From positions 1,315,001 to 1,379,000 of the forward strand of contig NZ_CP060204.1 in the NCBI RefSeq assembly GCF_014250475.1: a stretch of DNA of 64,000 nucleotides. Reading direction: 5' to 3'. Below are positions 29,766 to 38,271 of the stretch, in pieces (the stretch's first letter is position 1; each line of letters begins with the position of its first letter). The notes under the pieces were generated by a model. The model worked only from the letters and a program-made list of their open reading frames with translations, did not search any database and was not told where the DNA came from. Both the position numbers and the translations under genes were made by a program. Source of the DNA: Selenomonas timonae. GTDB taxonomy: Bacteria; Bacillota; Negativicutes; Selenomonadales; Selenomonadaceae.

Positions 29766-30893
29766 ATGAAAATCCCATCGTTACGAAACATCTGTGCGCT
29801 TGGTCTCGTCGCCTGTCTCGGCGGCTGCGGTTCGCCTGCAGTATCCTCGGCGGAGATGCCGCACGAGATCGTGCAGGAGCATATACCGACGGACGGTCAG
29901 AAGGAAATCTATCTCGCGGGTGGCTGCTTCTGGGGAACGGAGCTGTATACGAGCCTCGTGTACGGCGTCGTCTCGGCAGAGAGCGGCTATGCGAACGGTG
30001 CGACCTCGCATCCGTCCTACCGCGAAGTGTGCAGCGGCAGCGGTCATGCGGAGACGGTGCATATCGTCTACGATCCCGCAAAGGTCAGCCTCGATCAACT
30101 GCTCCTTGCTTTCTATGACTCCATCGATCCGACGGCGAAGGATCGGCAGGGCAACGACATCGGACGTCAGTATCGCTCGGGCATCTACTACGTACCGAAT
30201 GCAGACGGCAGTGAGAGTGCCGATGCCGCCGTGATCCGCAGCTCGCTTGACGCCCTGCAGCAGCGCATTGGAAAGCCGATTGCGATTGAGATGGGGCCGA
30301 TTGTGAACTTCTACCGCGCCGAGGACGATCATCAGGAATACCTCGTGAAGAATCCGAACGGATACTGCCATATCTCGCCCGCACTCATCGCGCAGATGCG
30401 TGAAAAGCGTGCGGCGGCGGAGCGGGCAGCAGCGGCGAAACCCACACGCACATTTGAAAAACCATCGGACGAGGAGCTGAAGGCACGTCTGACGGGAATG
30501 CAGTACGCCGTCACGCAGCAGAAGGCGACGGAGCCCGCTTTCCGCAACGAATACGATCATGAATTCCGTGAGGGCATCTACTGCGACATCACGACAGGCG
30601 AGCCGCTCTTCATCTCTGCGGACAAATACGACTCGGGCTGTGGCTGGCCGGCGTTCTCACGCCCCATCGACAGCGCTCTCATCGCCGAGCATGAGGATCG
30701 CTCCTACGGCATGGTGCGCACGGAGGTCACGGCCGCGGGCAGCGGCGCGCATCTCGGACACGTATTTGACGATGGCCCTGCTGCGACGGGCGGTCTGCGC
30801 TACTGCATCAACAGCGCCTCTCTGCGCTTCATCCCAAAGGAGGACATGGAGGCGGAGGGCTATGGTGACTATCTCTATCTGTTGGAAAAATAA
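29766..30893 (+). CDS. msrAB: Bifunctional methionine sulfoxide reductase MsrA-MsrB lipoprotein
   Basis: This 375-residue fusion repairs both methionine sulfoxide epimers. A lipoprotein signal ends at LGGC (Cys21), so the enzyme acts outside the cytoplasm. The MsrA domain has GGCFWG (Cys54) and GHAETV; the MsrB domain has [13 protein letters not shown] and the catalytic Cys in [12 protein letters not shown] near residue 350. The two zinc-binding CxxC pairs of one MsrB class are not present ([13 protein letters not shown]), so this is the zinc-free type. Methionine sulfoxide repair at the cell surface fits an anaerobe exposed to host oxidants. ATG 29766 follows AGGAGAAATATC. A 507-base gene-free stretch follows, holding the cobalamin riboswitch. 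Confidence 0.93.
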   Translation: MKIPSLRNICALGLVACLGGCGSPAVSSAEMPHEIVQEHIPTDGQKEIYLAGGCFWGTELYTSLVYGVVSAESGYANGATSHPSYREVCSGSGHAETVHIVYDPAKVSLDQLLLAFYDSIDPTAKDRQGNDIGRQYRSGIYYVPNADGSESADAAVIRSSLDALQQRIGKPIAIEMGPIVNFYRAEDDHQEYLVKNPNGYCHISPALIAQMREKRAAAERAAAAKPTRTFEKPSDEELKARLTGMQYAVTQQKATEPAFRNEYDHEFREGIYCDITTGEPLFISADKYDSGCGWPAFSRPIDSALIAEHEDRSYGMVRTEVTAAGSGAHLGHVFDDGPAATGGLRYCINSASLRFIPKEDMEAEGYGDYLYLLEK

Positions 30894-30946
30894 ATTTGAA
30901 AAAGTACTGGGATGTGAGAGAATTCGTAAAATATCTATTTCTCGTA

Positions 30947-30974
30947 TTGACAAGCACTTCTTCCAGTGTTATCT
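30947..30974 (+). promoter_or_regulatory. Promoter of the riboswitch-controlled cluster
   Basis: TTGACA (30947-30952), a 16-base spacer and TTATCT (30969-30974), about 35 bases before the riboswitch aptamer. Confidence 0.65.
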
Positions 30975-31009
30975 TTAGCAAAGTGTTTTGAGAAAACTTT
31001 ATAGGAATT

Positions 31010-31323
31010 GGATCAGGTATCGAGAGATTTAATAGAAAATCCGGTAAAGGAGTATCTCCATAAGCCGGAGCGGTCCCGCCACTGTATCAGTGAGTAAGCC
31101 TGCATGGAAATGCACTGTCATTTCCGAGAACGTCACTGGGGGAATTCCCTTGGGAAGGCGCAGGTCTGCGATGAACTGGAGCCAGGAGAACTGCCTGATT
31201 GACAATCGCCGTTTGACCTGCGAGTGATGGGGATGGGGATTTGCGTGCTGTTACGCCGCTTTGAGCCCCTTTGATTGAGAGCCTATGAGCCCTTTTCTGC
31301 TGTTGCAGGAAGGGGCTTTTCGT
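31010..31323 (+). promoter_or_regulatory. Cobalamin riboswitch with terminator expression platform
   Basis: Class-defining elements occur in order: GCGGTCCCGCCACTGT (31070-31085), GGGAAGGCGCAGG (about 31152-31164) and the B12 box AGCCAGGAGAACTGCC (31180-31195). Downstream, AGCCCTTTTCTGC (31288-31300) pairs with GCAGGAAGGGGCT (31305-31317), followed by TTTT, which makes an intrinsic terminator. CGCAGGTC (31159-31166) is fully complementary to GACCTGCG (31215-31222), and an upstream GAGCCCCT (31263-31270) can compete for the 3' arm of the terminator; both are candidate switching helices. High adenosyl- or other cobalamin is expected to stop transcription before the TonB-dependent receptor gene. 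The region from 30894 to 31400 holds no gene. Confidence 0.93.
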
Positions 31324-31400
31324 TTTCCTCTATACCTAAAAGTTTTCAAAATATGATTATGGTGCATGGAGAGCACTTCACAAGAAAGGTGACAAAGGAT

Positions 31401-33344
31401 ATGACAAGAGAGAAGAAGTGGACACTGGCGGTGCTTGCGGCATTTGCGGGAGTAAGTTTTGTTGGAACGGCATATGCCGCAGAAAGTGCAGATGCCCCAT
31501 CCGAGGAGACACACGCGCTTACCGATACGGTGGTTACGGCACAGCGCCGTGAGAAGCGCGATCTCGACACGCCGGCAACGACAACGATCATCACGGCGAA
31601 GGAAATCGAGAAGGCCGGCTACCGCAACGTATTCGAAGCCATCGACCAGCAGATCGGATCAACGAGCACATCCTACGGCGAGGCGGGGCAGGACTTCGGG
31701 CTTGCTGCGGGGCGTCTCACATTACGCGGCTATGACCGCGGAACCCTCGTCATGGTGAACGGCGTTCCAATGAATCTCAAGAACTATCCGAGCACGGAAA
31801 ACATTCCGGCAAATATGGTCGAGCGCATTGAGATTGTTAAGGGCGCGGCGTCAACGCTTTACGGTGCTGAGGCGATGGGCGGTGTCGTCAATATCATTAT
31901 GAAGCAGCCAAAGCCGGAAGAATCAGAGTTCCAACTCAGCCAAACCGTCGGAAATTATTTCAAGAAAAGTGAGGCAACCTATACAGGTGACCGTATCATC
32001 GTGGATGTGAGTCGCGAATGGTCGAAGGATCTCCCGCACTCCAACGGGTTTGGCATTGATAAGATTTCCTGGGTTGACTGGTGGGTCGGCAAGGGAAAAA
32101 AGAGCCGTGTTGGCGTGATTGCGCAGCTGACAGATGAACTCTCCCTCAACTACAATTATATGGAGGGAGATATTACACGCGGCGGGGTTCAATACAAGAA
32201 ATCAGGGAATAGTCTTGTTCCGACGGGGACAAAGTACAACTACCGCTACAATGACCTCCGCCATACGGCAAGCCTTGTCTATCAGGGCAAGGATAATGGA
32301 ATTCATGCTGTTCTCGGCTACAACTATCGCAAGGTTGACGGATATGACTATATTGCGAACAGCAAGGGGAAAAGCAATGCAGTGATGGACGGGCAAATCC
32401 TTGATGTACAGAAAAACTGGCAGCTCGGTAAAGACTCGGTGGTGCTGGGATATTCCTACAAACGCGAGGCATATGATGCTACCACGCCGGATACTAAGAG
32501 GTTTCGTGATTCGGCAGTGCGTACGAGCAACTCGCTCTATACGTCCTATTCCAAGCAATTCACGCCGCAGTTTAACCTGACGCTCGGTCTGCGCGGAGAA
32601 TTTATCAACGACCCCGAGGAGGATCAGCGCGTCTTTATGCCGCAGTTCCAGACGAACTATCAGTTTGACCGCAATACAGCGTGGTATATCAATATCGGCA
32701 AGGCATTCCAGATGCCGACGGTAGATGACAGTTTCCGTTATAAGAATTTCAATCCGACGGGCTTAAAACCTGAGAGTGGCTGGACCTATGAGACAGGCGT
32801 CAAGATTCGGCGTGGAAACGATACGTGGAAAGCCGCAGTCTATCATATGGATATGAAGAATAAGATCGGATGGCGGTATGATGCAGGAACAGAGCAGCAT
32901 TATGCAGTCAATACAGGACAGTTTCGCAATACGGGAATTGAGCTTGAGTATGCAAAGCGGTTTAATGATACATGGAGTCTGACACTGGGCGGAAGTGTGT
33001 CCAATCCGGAGATACAGAATCCGCAGGGTACGAACAATGCATGGGTGCAGGATGCAGGCCGTCTGCAGGGTCTTGTACGTCTCGACTATCAGATGGCAAA
33101 ATGGCAGGGGAATCTGAACCTCAAATATCTTGGCGATCGTGAGTACATTGCGCAAAAACTCGGCGCTGCGCAGGATGTGCCCGATAAGATTCAGCTCAAC
33201 ATGAATGTCATCTACACGGCGGGCAAGGATGACACAGTGTCGCTCGGCATCTACAATCTGCTCAATCGTGAAAACTACTCCAACCGCTATGGCAATCTCG
33301 ATCTTTCGAGGAACTTCCGCCTGACCTATACGCATGCGTTCTAA
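31401..33344 (+). CDS. TonB-dependent outer-membrane receptor 1, BtuB-like
   Basis: This 647-residue protein has a signal peptide (residues 1 to about 25, ending GTAYAAES) and a TonB-box-like DTVVTAQRR. The plug domain has TIITAKEIEKAGYRNV, LTLRGYDRGTLVMVNGVPM and RIEIVKGAASTLYGAEAMGGVVNI, and a 22-strand-type barrel ends in an aromatic residue (LTYTHAF). It would carry a large chelate across the outer membrane. The cobalamin riboswitch just upstream points to a corrinoid or related tetrapyrrole. ATG 31401 follows AAGGAT; the frame opens earlier but those codons lie in the terminator. Its stop overlaps the start of the next gene. Confidence 0.93.
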   Translation: MTREKKWTLAVLAAFAGVSFVGTAYAAESADAPSEETHALTDTVVTAQRREKRDLDTPATTTIITAKEIEKAGYRNVFEAIDQQIGSTSTSYGEAGQDFGLAAGRLTLRGYDRGTLVMVNGVPMNLKNYPSTENIPANMVERIEIVKGAASTLYGAEAMGGVVNIIMKQPKPEESEFQLSQTVGNYFKKSEATYTGDRIIVDVSREWSKDLPHSNGFGIDKISWVDWWVGKGKKSRVGVIAQLTDELSLNYNYMEGDITRGGVQYKKSGNSLVPTGTKYNYRYNDLRHTASLVYQGKDNGIHAVLGYNYRKVDGYDYIANSKGKSNAVMDGQILDVQKNWQLGKDSVVLGYSYKREAYDATTPDTKRFRDSAVRTSNSLYTSYSKQFTPQFNLTLGLRGEFINDPEEDQRVFMPQFQTNYQFDRNTAWYINIGKAFQMPTVDDSFRYKNFNPTGLKPESGWTYETGVKIRRGNDTWKAAVYHMDMKNKIGWRYDAGTEQHYAVNTGQFRNTGIELEYAKRFNDTWSLTLGGSVSNPEIQNPQGTNNAWVQDAGRLQGLVRLDYQMAKWQGNLNLKYLGDREYIAQKLGAAQDVPDKIQLNMNVIYTAGKDDTVSLGIYNLLNRENYSNRYGNLDLSRNFRLTYTHAF

Positions 33345-34302
33345 GAAATTACAGCTCTGCACGCTTCTCTTCCTCCTCATCGCAGTCGCTTTTGTCGGTG
33401 GCTGTGGAGGAGAGCAGGAGAAGGCGGCAGAGCATTCTGTGTTCTATCGCGGAACAGACGGCATGGGCGTGGAGGTCGTTTTGCCGGAGAAGCCTCAACG
33501 TGTTGTCTCGCTTGGGCTTGCGACAGATGAGATCCTCCTCGCCATTGCTCCACCCGAACAGATTGCGGCGCTCACGGCCTACGCGGATGATCCCGGGCTC
33601 TCCTCGATGACGGAGGCGGCAAAGGCGGTTCCCGTGAAGCTCAAAGATCGGAGTCCGGAGCGCGTCCTTGCACTTCATCCCGATCTCGTCTTTACCACGG
33701 ACGGTGTGCCGAAGGAGCTCGTGGAGAGTCTACGCGATCTTGGGTTGACGGTCTATGCCTCGCGCACGCCGAAGCGTGTCGAGGGGATCTTTACACGCAT
33801 TGAGGAGATCGGAAGGCTCGTCGGACAGGAGGAGAATGCTGCCGCACTCATCGCCGAGAAGCGTGCACGCCTCGCAGATGTGGAGCGTCGTGTTGGGGAC
33901 ATCCCCGAGGAGGAGCACCCCATTGTCGTCGCGTTTGCGTTCAGCGGCGTGTTCGGGCAGAAGGACGGGCTCTTTGACGATATGTGCCGCCATGCCTCGC
34001 TGCGCAACGGTGCCGCAATGGTCGGTCTGACAGCAGACACGCCCGTTTCGATGGAGCAGATTGTTGCGCTCGACCCTGACGTTTTTTTACTGCCGACATG
34101 GAGTGCAGAGGGGGAAAAGACGGAGGAGTTCCGTGCAAAGCTGCGCAGCGATCCGCTCTTCATGCATGTGAAGGCTGTGCGGGAGAACCACCTCTATACC
34201 GTGCCCGATACCTACCGCTATAGTGCGGGGCAGAATGCGATTGAGTGCGTCTATGAGCTGTCGCGCGCGGTGTACCCCGAGCGCTTTGCAGACGTGAAGT
34301 AG
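33334..34302 (+). CDS. Substrate-binding lipoprotein 1 (BtuF/FepB-like)
   Basis: This 322-residue periplasmic-binding protein has a lipobox VGGC (Cys24) and the class III binding-protein pattern: KPQRVVSLGLATDEILLAI, ERVLALHPDLVFTTDG, LRDLGLTVYASRT, a long connecting helix and a C-terminal lobe ending in YSAGQNAIECVYELS. Class III proteins bind corrinoids, haem or ferric chelates. It overlaps the receptor gene by 11 bases, so the two are coupled. It is clearly less similar to the other two binding proteins of the cluster than those are to each other. It would hand cargo to the BtuCD-like transporter at 47.4-49.3 kb. Confidence 0.9.
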   Translation: MRSKKLQLCTLLFLLIAVAFVGGCGGEQEKAAEHSVFYRGTDGMGVEVVLPEKPQRVVSLGLATDEILLAIAPPEQIAALTAYADDPGLSSMTEAAKAVPVKLKDRSPERVLALHPDLVFTTDGVPKELVESLRDLGLTVYASRTPKRVEGIFTRIEEIGRLVGQEENAAALIAEKRARLADVERRVGDIPEEEHPIVVAFAFSGVFGQKDGLFDDMCRHASLRNGAAMVGLTADTPVSMEQIVALDPDVFLLPTWSAEGEKTEEFRAKLRSDPLFMHVKAVRENHLYTVPDTYRYSAGQNAIECVYELSRAVYPERFADVK

Positions 34303-34306
34303 GGCG

Positions 34307-35338
34307 ATGAAGATGAATCCGCTGCGCATGATGGTACTGAGCCTCACGGGGGCATGCAATCTCGCATGTCGCTATTGCTACGCATCGGAGCAGGACGCGC
34401 GCACAATGTCATGGGACACGGCACGACGTGCCGTTGATCTTGCAGCGGAGGGCGGCGGTCCTTTCATCCTCCAGTTCTCGGGCGGTGAGCCGCTGCTCGC
34501 ACTGCCGCTCCTCGTGCAGATTGCGGACTATATTCGCGGGAATCGCATACGGGCGCGCATGGATATTCAGACGAACGGGACGCTCATCTCCGATGAGGCT
34601 GCGGATGTTCTCTGCGATGCGGGAATTGGTGTCGGTGTCAGCCTCGACGGCAGACCCGATGTGCACGATGCGCTCCGACGTTTTCCAGACGGGCGCGGGA
34701 CATCCTCTGCTGTGATTACGGGGATACAGCGCCTCACGGCGCGCGGGAAGGAGATTGGACTGACCACAGTCGTTACAGCTGAGAATGTGGCGGCGCTCCC
34801 CGGTGTCATTGAGATGGCATACTATCTCGGCAATGTGCGCATAGTTGGCTTTGACCTTCTGCGCGGACAGGGGCGCGGTGTCAGTGTGAGACCTGCGCGG
34901 GAGGAAGATGTTGCCCTTGCGATGGAGCGTGTCTTTGCACTGTGCAGGAAGCTCGAGCGGCTTACCGGTCGACACATTGTCATCGCACAGGCAGAGCAGG
35001 CATCATGCCTTGCCCAGCGCACGGACGGCGGATTCTCCCACTGTCATGCAATGAGCGGCGCGGGCGTTCATGTCGATGCGCTTGGGCGCATCTATGCGTG
35101 CTCCTCCTTTGTCGGCGATGAACGCTTTTTGCTCGGCGATGTCGCGCATGGCATTGATGCGCGTCGGCAGGAAGAACTGGCGCATGAAATGCAGCGGACA
35201 ATGGCGTTTTGCTGCACCTGTACGGATTTCCTCCGCTGCGGCGGCGCGTGCTATGCGCGCATGACGGGAGAGCATGCCATCTGCACGGCGGAGTGCGCGC
35301 TTAAACGCGCGGCGATCAAGGAAGCCACATCTAATTAA
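34307..35338 (+). CDS. Radical SAM/SPASM-type protein
   Basis: This 343-residue protein has the radical SAM motif CxxxCxxC at Cys17, Cys21 and Cys24 ([12 protein letters not shown]), the GGEP-type SAM-binding segment [10 protein letters not shown] and a QTNGTLI strand. The C-terminal third has a SPASM-like cysteine array (GRIYACSSF, then [18 protein letters not shown], then CTAEC), so one or two auxiliary iron-sulfur clusters are expected. Relatives modify peptides, sulfatases or tetrapyrrole side chains (e.g. NirJ, AhbD). The neighbours argue for a tetrapyrrole substrate, but this is inference and no precursor-peptide gene is visible. It starts four bases after the binding-protein gene; ATG 34313 is an alternative start. 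Confidence 0.88.
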   Translation: MKMNPLRMMVLSLTGACNLACRYCYASEQDARTMSWDTARRAVDLAAEGGGPFILQFSGGEPLLALPLLVQIADYIRGNRIRARMDIQTNGTLISDEAADVLCDAGIGVGVSLDGRPDVHDALRRFPDGRGTSSAVITGIQRLTARGKEIGLTTVVTAENVAALPGVIEMAYYLGNVRIVGFDLLRGQGRGVSVRPAREEDVALAMERVFALCRKLERLTGRHIVIAQAEQASCLAQRTDGGFSHCHAMSGAGVHVDALGRIYACSSFVGDERFLLGDVAHGIDARRQEELAHEMQRTMAFCCTCTDFLRCGGACYARMTGEHAICTAECALKRAAIKEATSN

Positions 35339-35355
35339 CAACAAGGACTACACGA

Positions 35356-36384
35356 ATGAAAACGAAAGCAATATACCCGTTTACGGCGATTGTCGGACAG
35401 GAGGAGATGAAGACTGCGCTCCTCCTCAGTATCATCATGCCCACGCTTGGGGGCGTGCTGATTAAGGGGGAGAAGGGCACGGCGAAATCCACCGCCGTGC
35501 GTGCCGCTGCGGCGCTCCTGCCCTATCTTCACGCAGTGCGAGGCTGTGCCTGTCACTGCGATCCGTCCGTCCCCGAGCTCTACTGCGATGCCTGTTGCCG
35601 GCGCGCGGCGGAGGGATCGATCACCGCAGAGGAGATGCCGATGCGCGTGGTGGAACTTCCCGTCAGTGCGACCGAGGATCGCGTGGTCGGGACGCTCGAC
35701 ATGGAGGCGGCGATTCAGCACGGGCGCAAGGAGTTCGAGCCGGGCATTCTGGCGGCGGCGAACCGTAACATCCTCTATGTGGATGAGATCAATCTGCTCG
35801 AGGATCACATTGTGGACATTCTCCTCGACTCTGCAGCAATGGGCGTGAATACCGTCGAGCGCGAGGGGATTTCCTATGTGCATCCCGCGCGCTTCGTGCT
35901 CGTCGGTACGATGAATCCAGAGGAGGGGGATATTCGTCCGCAGCTGCTTGACCGCTTTGCGCTCTCGGTCACGGTTGCGGGGGAGGCTGCCCCTGAGACC
36001 CGCGTCGAGGTCATCCGTCGGCGAATCGCCTACGAGCGCGATCCCGATGCCTTTACCGCCGCTTACACAGGGGCGCAGGAGAAGCTGCGCGCGCAGATTA
36101 TCGAAGCGCGTGACCGTATCGCCTCTGTGGAGGTGCCGGATGCCGCGCTTGATCTGGCGGCGCAGATCTCGCTTGCGCTTGGCGTCGACGGGCATCGTGC
36201 CGACATCACGCTCATCAAGGCGGGGATTGCACACGCCGCGCTCGTGGGGCGCACGACGGTCACGGCCGAGGACTTGCAGCGCGTGAGTCGCCTCGTTCTC
36301 GCGCATCGCCTGCGCCGTCGCCCCTTCGAGGAGGGGGCGGCCGATTGGAGCGCCGTGGATGAAATTCTTGGAGCGGCACTGTGA
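35356..36384 (+). CDS. ChlI/BchI-like AAA+ subunit of metal chelatase
   Basis: This 342-residue protein belongs to the Mg-chelatase I-subunit family of AAA+ ATPases. Walker A is GEKGTAKST (residues 38-46), Walker B is [13 protein letters not shown], and a family-typical insertion [18 protein letters not shown] (about residues 61-80) is cysteine-rich. Sensor regions [20 protein letters not shown] and the C-terminal helical domain are present. With D and H subunits it would power metal insertion into a tetrapyrrole. The upstream ribosome site is weak (AAGGAC). Its TGA overlaps the GTG of the D-like gene, so a fixed stoichiometry is likely. Confidence 0.93.
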   Translation: MKTKAIYPFTAIVGQEEMKTALLLSIIMPTLGGVLIKGEKGTAKSTAVRAAAALLPYLHAVRGCACHCDPSVPELYCDACCRRAAEGSITAEEMPMRVVELPVSATEDRVVGTLDMEAAIQHGRKEFEPGILAAANRNILYVDEINLLEDHIVDILLDSAAMGVNTVEREGISYVHPARFVLVGTMNPEEGDIRPQLLDRFALSVTVAGEAAPETRVEVIRRRIAYERDPDAFTAAYTGAQEKLRAQIIEARDRIASVEVPDAALDLAAQISLALGVDGHRADITLIKAGIAHAALVGRTTVTAEDLQRVSRLVLAHRLRRRPFEEGAADWSAVDEILGAAL

Positions 36385-38249
36385 ATACGCCGCATTTCCC
36401 GCTGACTGCTATTGTCGGGCAGGAGTCTGTAAAGCGTGCGCTCATGGCGGCACTCGTCAATCCGCGCGCGGGCGGTCTCCTGATCTCGGGCACGCGCGGC
36501 ACGGCAAAGTCCGTACTCGTTCGTGCGGCGACTCCCTTTACGCAGACGGGGCGCATTGTGGAGCTCCCGCTCGGTGCGTCCGAGGATATGGTCTTCGGGA
36601 CGATTGATGTGGAGGCGGCTCTGCAGCACGGCACGCGCCGTCTGCGTCGTGGGATTCTGCATCGTGCCCGCAATACCGTGCTCTACATGGACGAGGTCAA
36701 TCTCCTGCGCGAGGATCTGCTTGCCGCCGTACTCCGCTGTGCGGCGGACGGACTGCTTCGCCTCGAGCGCGACGGGCTTTCGTATACCGAGGCCATTTCC
36801 TATACGCCGATCGGCACGATGGATCCCGCAGAGGGGGCACTTCGTCTTGCGCTCTTGGATTCCTTCGGCATGTTTGCGGCGATGGACGAGGAGCAGGATG
36901 CAGGCCTGCGGCGCGAGATCGTGGCGCGCGTTCTTGCCTACGAGCGCGACCCGCTGGCATTCTGTTCCGCCTATGCCGCGCAGGAGGCGGAACTTTTGGA
37001 GCAGATTCGCAATGCGCGCAATCGTCTGCCTGCAGTTGAGGCGCCGTCTGCGATCCTACATTTTGCAGCGGCATGTGTCCTGCGGGCGCGCTGTGCCGGA
37101 AATCATGCGGAGATTTATTTGATTGAGGCGGCGCGCGCCCTTGCGGCGCTTGCAGGACGGGACTATGTATTGCCCGCAGACGTGGAGGAGGCGGCGGCGT
37201 TTGTGCTCGTGCACCGCATGAGCCGCCCGCGTGAGGAGGAGCAGTCACACGTACCGCAGGAAAATCGTGAGGGCGATGATCTGCCCGATGTCTCCGCGCC
37301 CTCCTCGGCGGAGGCCGGGAGCGGAGCGGGGGCGTCGGAGACGCAGCAGGAGGGAGAGGACGCGGGTGCGTCCTCCGAGGAGATGCCGAGCGCCGATGAT
37401 GAGCGTGTCGCTGCGCCGCTTGAAAATATCATGGCGAGCCTCTCACTCCTCCATATGAAGATGCGCGTGCAGGGCGGCAAGAGCGGCAGACGGGATATTG
37501 TGCAGCTGCGCACGGCGAGTGGACGGTGTCTGCGCACGGAGCTGCCGCATGGCGATGCGCATCCTGACCTCGCTCTCGCGGCAACCCTGCGCGCAGCTGC
37601 GCCGCATCAGTGCCGTCGAAGGGAAGCACAGGCGGTTGTGATCCGCACGGAGGATGTGCGCGTCTGGGTGCGTGCGCAGCGCTCGGCGGCAAACATCCTC
37701 TTCCTTGTCGATGCCAGCGGCTCGATGGGGGCACGCGAGCGCATGCGCACGGTCAAGGGCGCGATCCTCGCCCTCCTGCAGGAGGCGTATCAAAAGCGCG
37801 ACCGCGTGGGGCTCATCGCCTTTCGGCGTGAGCGTGCGGAGACATTGCTGCCGATGACGCGCAGCGTGGAGCTTGCGGAGAAGCTGCTGCGCGACCTGCC
37901 GACGGGCGGGCGCACGCCGCTCGCCGAGGGGCTTGCCCATGCATGGAAGACCGTGCGCGAACTCGAGCATAGAGGTGCAGAGAAGACTGTGCTCATCCTG
38001 ATTACGGATGGGCGTACAAATCCCGTGCGCAATGGGGGTGATGCCGTGCAGCGCGCGCTGCGTGCGGCGGAGGAGCTCGCGGGGACGGATGCGCTCACGC
38101 TTGTACTCGACACGGAGCGCGCCATGCCGCGCGTCGGCATTGCACCCGAGATCGCGCGGCGCATGAGGGCGCGCTATTACACCTTGGAGCAGCTGACGGC
38201 AGAGGGCGTGCTCGAGATTGTTCGCACATCGCGCAGAATGCAGGAGTAA
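36381..38249 (+). CDS. ChlD/BchD-like AAA+ and VWA subunit of metal chelatase
   Basis: This 622-residue protein has an N-terminal AAA+ domain, an acidic Ser/Glu-rich linker (about residues 275-345) and a C-terminal von Willebrand A domain with the metal-ion-dependent adhesion motif DASGS at residues 444-448 ([15 protein letters not shown]). This is the layout of the chelatase D subunit. Unlike many BchD proteins, its P-loop looks intact (GTRGTAKS, residues 37-44) and Walker B reads [10 protein letters not shown]. The start is GTG 36381, overlapping the I-subunit stop. It ends 22 bases before the CobN-like gene. Confidence 0.93.
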   Translation: MNTPHFPLTAIVGQESVKRALMAALVNPRAGGLLISGTRGTAKSVLVRAATPFTQTGRIVELPLGASEDMVFGTIDVEAALQHGTRRLRRGILHRARNTVLYMDEVNLLREDLLAAVLRCAADGLLRLERDGLSYTEAISYTPIGTMDPAEGALRLALLDSFGMFAAMDEEQDAGLRREIVARVLAYERDPLAFCSAYAAQEAELLEQIRNARNRLPAVEAPSAILHFAAACVLRARCAGNHAEIYLIEAARALAALAGRDYVLPADVEEAAAFVLVHRMSRPREEEQSHVPQENREGDDLPDVSAPSSAEAGSGAGASETQQEGEDAGASSEEMPSADDERVAAPLENIMASLSLLHMKMRVQGGKSGRRDIVQLRTASGRCLRTELPHGDAHPDLALAATLRAAAPHQCRRREAQAVVIRTEDVRVWVRAQRSAANILFLVDASGSMGARERMRTVKGAILALLQEAYQKRDRVGLIAFRRERAETLLPMTRSVELAEKLLRDLPTGGRTPLAEGLAHAWKTVRELEHRGAEKTVLILITDGRTNPVRNGGDAVQRALRAAEELAGTDALTLVLDTERAMPRVGIAPEIARRMRARYYTLEQLTAEGVLEIVRTSRRMQE

Positions 38250-38271
38250 CCCTGCAGCAAAGGAGCAGAAG

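Noticed and set aside
31275-31400. An N-terminal extension of receptor 1 read through the riboswitch terminator
   Set aside because: It would encode no signal peptide before a second, proper one at ATG 31401, and it lies in the terminator hairpin.
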